Source: JACCUZ01 sp038246575
Lineage (GTDB): Bacteria; Actinomycetota; Actinomycetes; JACCUZ01
DNA: 64,000 nt
Direction: 5' to 3'
Assembly: GCA_038246575.1 (NCBI GenBank)
Contig: JBBRVU010000003.1
Span: forward strand, 1 to 64,000
Position numbers and translations under genes: made by a program. Shown here piece after piece: positions 62,958 through 64,000 of the stretch (position 1 is the stretch's first letter; every line of letters starts with the position of its first letter). The notes under the pieces were generated by a model. That model was given only the letters and a program-made list of their open reading frames with translations, had not been told where the DNA came from and searched no databases.

Positions 62958-63580
62958 CGCCGTTCGACGGGGTCCCGATGACCGCGCTGGACTTCTACGA
63001 GGACCTCGAGGCCGACAACTCGAAGGCGTGGTGGAGCGCGCACAAGATGTCGTACGACGAGAGCGTGCGCGCCCCGATGACCGCACTCGGCGAAGCCCTC
63101 GAGGACGAGTTCGGTGCCGGCAAGCTGTTCCGGCCCTACCGCGACGTGCGCTTCGCCAAGGACAAGACGCCCTACAAGACACACCAGGGCCTGTTCGTCA
63201 CCACGGGCGGCGGGTGCGGCTTCTACGTGCAGGTGTCGGCCGCGGGCCTGATGACCGCCGGCGGGATGCGCCCGGACACTGATGCCCTGCGGCGCTACCG
63301 GGCCGCAGTGGATGCACCGACGGGCGAGCAGCTGGCCCGGCTGGTCGGTGACCTGCGCTCGGACGGCTTCCACGTCGACGGCGACGTGCTGGCCACCCGG
63401 CCCCGGGGAACGCCGGTCGGGCACCCCCGCGAGGACCTCCTGCGCCACAAGTCGCTCTTCGTGCGCCGCGAGCACGGCTCACCCGACTGGCTGTCCACAC
63501 CGGCGGCGGCCGAGCGGGTCCGCGAGGACTGGCGCCGGTTGCGACCGCTGGTCGAGTGGCTGACGGGCGTCACTGCGTGA
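62954..63580 (+). CDS. DUF2461 (TIGR02453) family protein
   Basis: 208 residues. ALDFYEDLEADNSKAWWSAH, FRPYRDVRFAKDKTPYKTHQ and GGGCGFYVQVSAAGLMTAGG are the conserved blocks of this bacterial family of unknown function. No membrane segment. It overlaps the GNAT gene by 4 bp before it and the AzlC gene by 4 bp after it (GTGA). Confidence 0.9.
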   Translation: MTPFDGVPMTALDFYEDLEADNSKAWWSAHKMSYDESVRAPMTALGEALEDEFGAGKLFRPYRDVRFAKDKTPYKTHQGLFVTTGGGCGFYVQVSAAGLMTAGGMRPDTDALRRYRAAVDAPTGEQLARLVGDLRSDGFHVDGDVLATRPRGTPVGHPREDLLRHKSLFVRREHGSPDWLSTPAAAERVREDWRRLRPLVEWLTGVTA

Positions 63581-64000
63581 GCGACGCGCCGTCGGCGTCC
63601 CCGTCTGCGGACTGGCCGTCGGTGCGGGCCTCGATCCTGCGCACGTCGCTCTCGGTCGGCGTGGCGACGGGGGCGTACGGGCTGTCCTTCGGCGCGCTCG
63701 GCACCGCCGCCGGGCTCACCGTGGTGCAGACCTGTGCCCTGTCGGTGCTGGTCTTCACCGGCGGCTCGCAGTTCGCGCTGGTGGGAGTGATCAGTGGGGG
63801 CGGCAACCCCATGGCCGGTGCGGCCTCCGCAGTGCTGCTCGGCAGCCGCAACACGCTCTACGGCGCGCGGATGGCACCGCTGCTGCGGCTGCGCGGGCTG
63901 CGCCGGGCGGTCGCCGCCCAGCTCGTGATCGACGAGTCCACGGCCGTCGGTCTGGCCGGGGAGGAGAAGAGCACCCGGGCGGGCCGGCTGGGGTTCTGGG
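63577..64000 (+). CDS. azlC: AzlC family branched-chain amino-acid exporter subunit, N-terminal part
   Basis: 141 residues to the window end. VGVATGAYGLSFGALGTAAG, LSVLVFTGGSQFALVGV and LVIDESTAVGLA are diagnostic of AzlC, the large membrane subunit of the AzlCD exporter. Four membrane helices are visible before the edge. It starts at a GTG overlapping the DUF2461 stop. AzlD would be expected beyond the window. Confidence 0.88.
   Translation, partial: MSDAPSASPSADWPSVRASILRTSLSVGVATGAYGLSFGALGTAAGLTVVQTCALSVLVFTGGSQFALVGVISGGGNPMAGAASAVLLGSRNTLYGARMAPLLRLRGLRRAVAAQLVIDESTAVGLAGEEKSTRAGRLGFW

Overview
High-GC actinobacterial chromosome. Three things point to this: the very high GC at third codon positions, the mycobacterial-type LexA boxes (TCGAAC-N4-GTTCGA), and a gene order that, as I recall it, matches the recA–lexA–nrdJ and ftsK–dapA segments of Streptomyces-type chromosomes. 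Many GTG starts and ATGA/GTGA overlaps are also typical. I cannot name the genus; a free-living actinomycete is the safest statement. I recognise no plasmid, phage, insertion sequence, CRISPR array, rRNA or tRNA.

Layout. 1–5 kb: end of a VOC-domain gene, then the B12-dependent ribonucleotide reductase nrdJ, interrupted by a 394-residue LAGLIDADG intein, and its regulator nrdR. Upstream of nrdR is a repeat-rich control region with a perfect DnaA box. 5.5–9.1 kb: a SpoIIE-type phosphatase and a TetR/ABC exporter operon. 9.1–14 kb: DNA-damage genes (LysM division-inhibitor candidate, lexA with three SOS boxes, LigD-type ligase, DinG-like helicase). 14–25 kb: a GGDEF-EAL protein, hflX, dapF, ggt, miaA, a small antitoxin-like gene, a LigB-like gene and miaB. 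25–28.3 kb: the gluABCD amino-acid uptake operon. 28.3–30.5 kb: a variable patch with a PemK/MazF-like toxin, an esterase remnant, and a divergent TetR/cupin pair. 30.5–35.3 kb: recX, recA (with an SOS box), an MFS exporter, DUF2252 and DUF3046. 35.3–40.3 kb: LysR/dioxygenase pair, a three-gene DrrA/B-type exporter, and a small unknown gene with a structured leader. 40.4–50.8 kb: Lhr helicase, a second GGDEF-EAL protein, a decayed ABC-2 permease, a VOC protein, an SOS-controlled DUF222/HNH (13E12-like) protein and a monooxygenase-fold membrane protein. 50.9–62.4 kb: Nei-type glycosylase, clgR, cinA, pgsA, rimO, a RodZ-like protein, ftsK, rnj, dapA, dfrA and thyA. The end holds a GNAT acetyltransferase, DUF2461 and the start of an AzlC permease.

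How it works together. The dominant theme is genome maintenance and DNA precursor supply: NrdJ/NrdR, ThyA/DfrA, RecA/RecX, LexA, LigD, DinG, Lhr, Nei and FtsK. LexA boxes tie together lexA, the LysM gene, recA and the DUF222/HNH gene. The most unusual structures are the nrdR upstream repeat/DnaA-box region, a 51-bp perfect palindrome abutting the miaB start, an SOS box over the HNH gene's start codon, and a 29-bp tandem duplication at the dapA/rnj junction. That duplication appears to have turned one GTGA stop/start overlap into two joined by a 10-codon bridge. A 22-codon leader ORF folded inside a long stem precedes the unknown gene at 40.07 kb.
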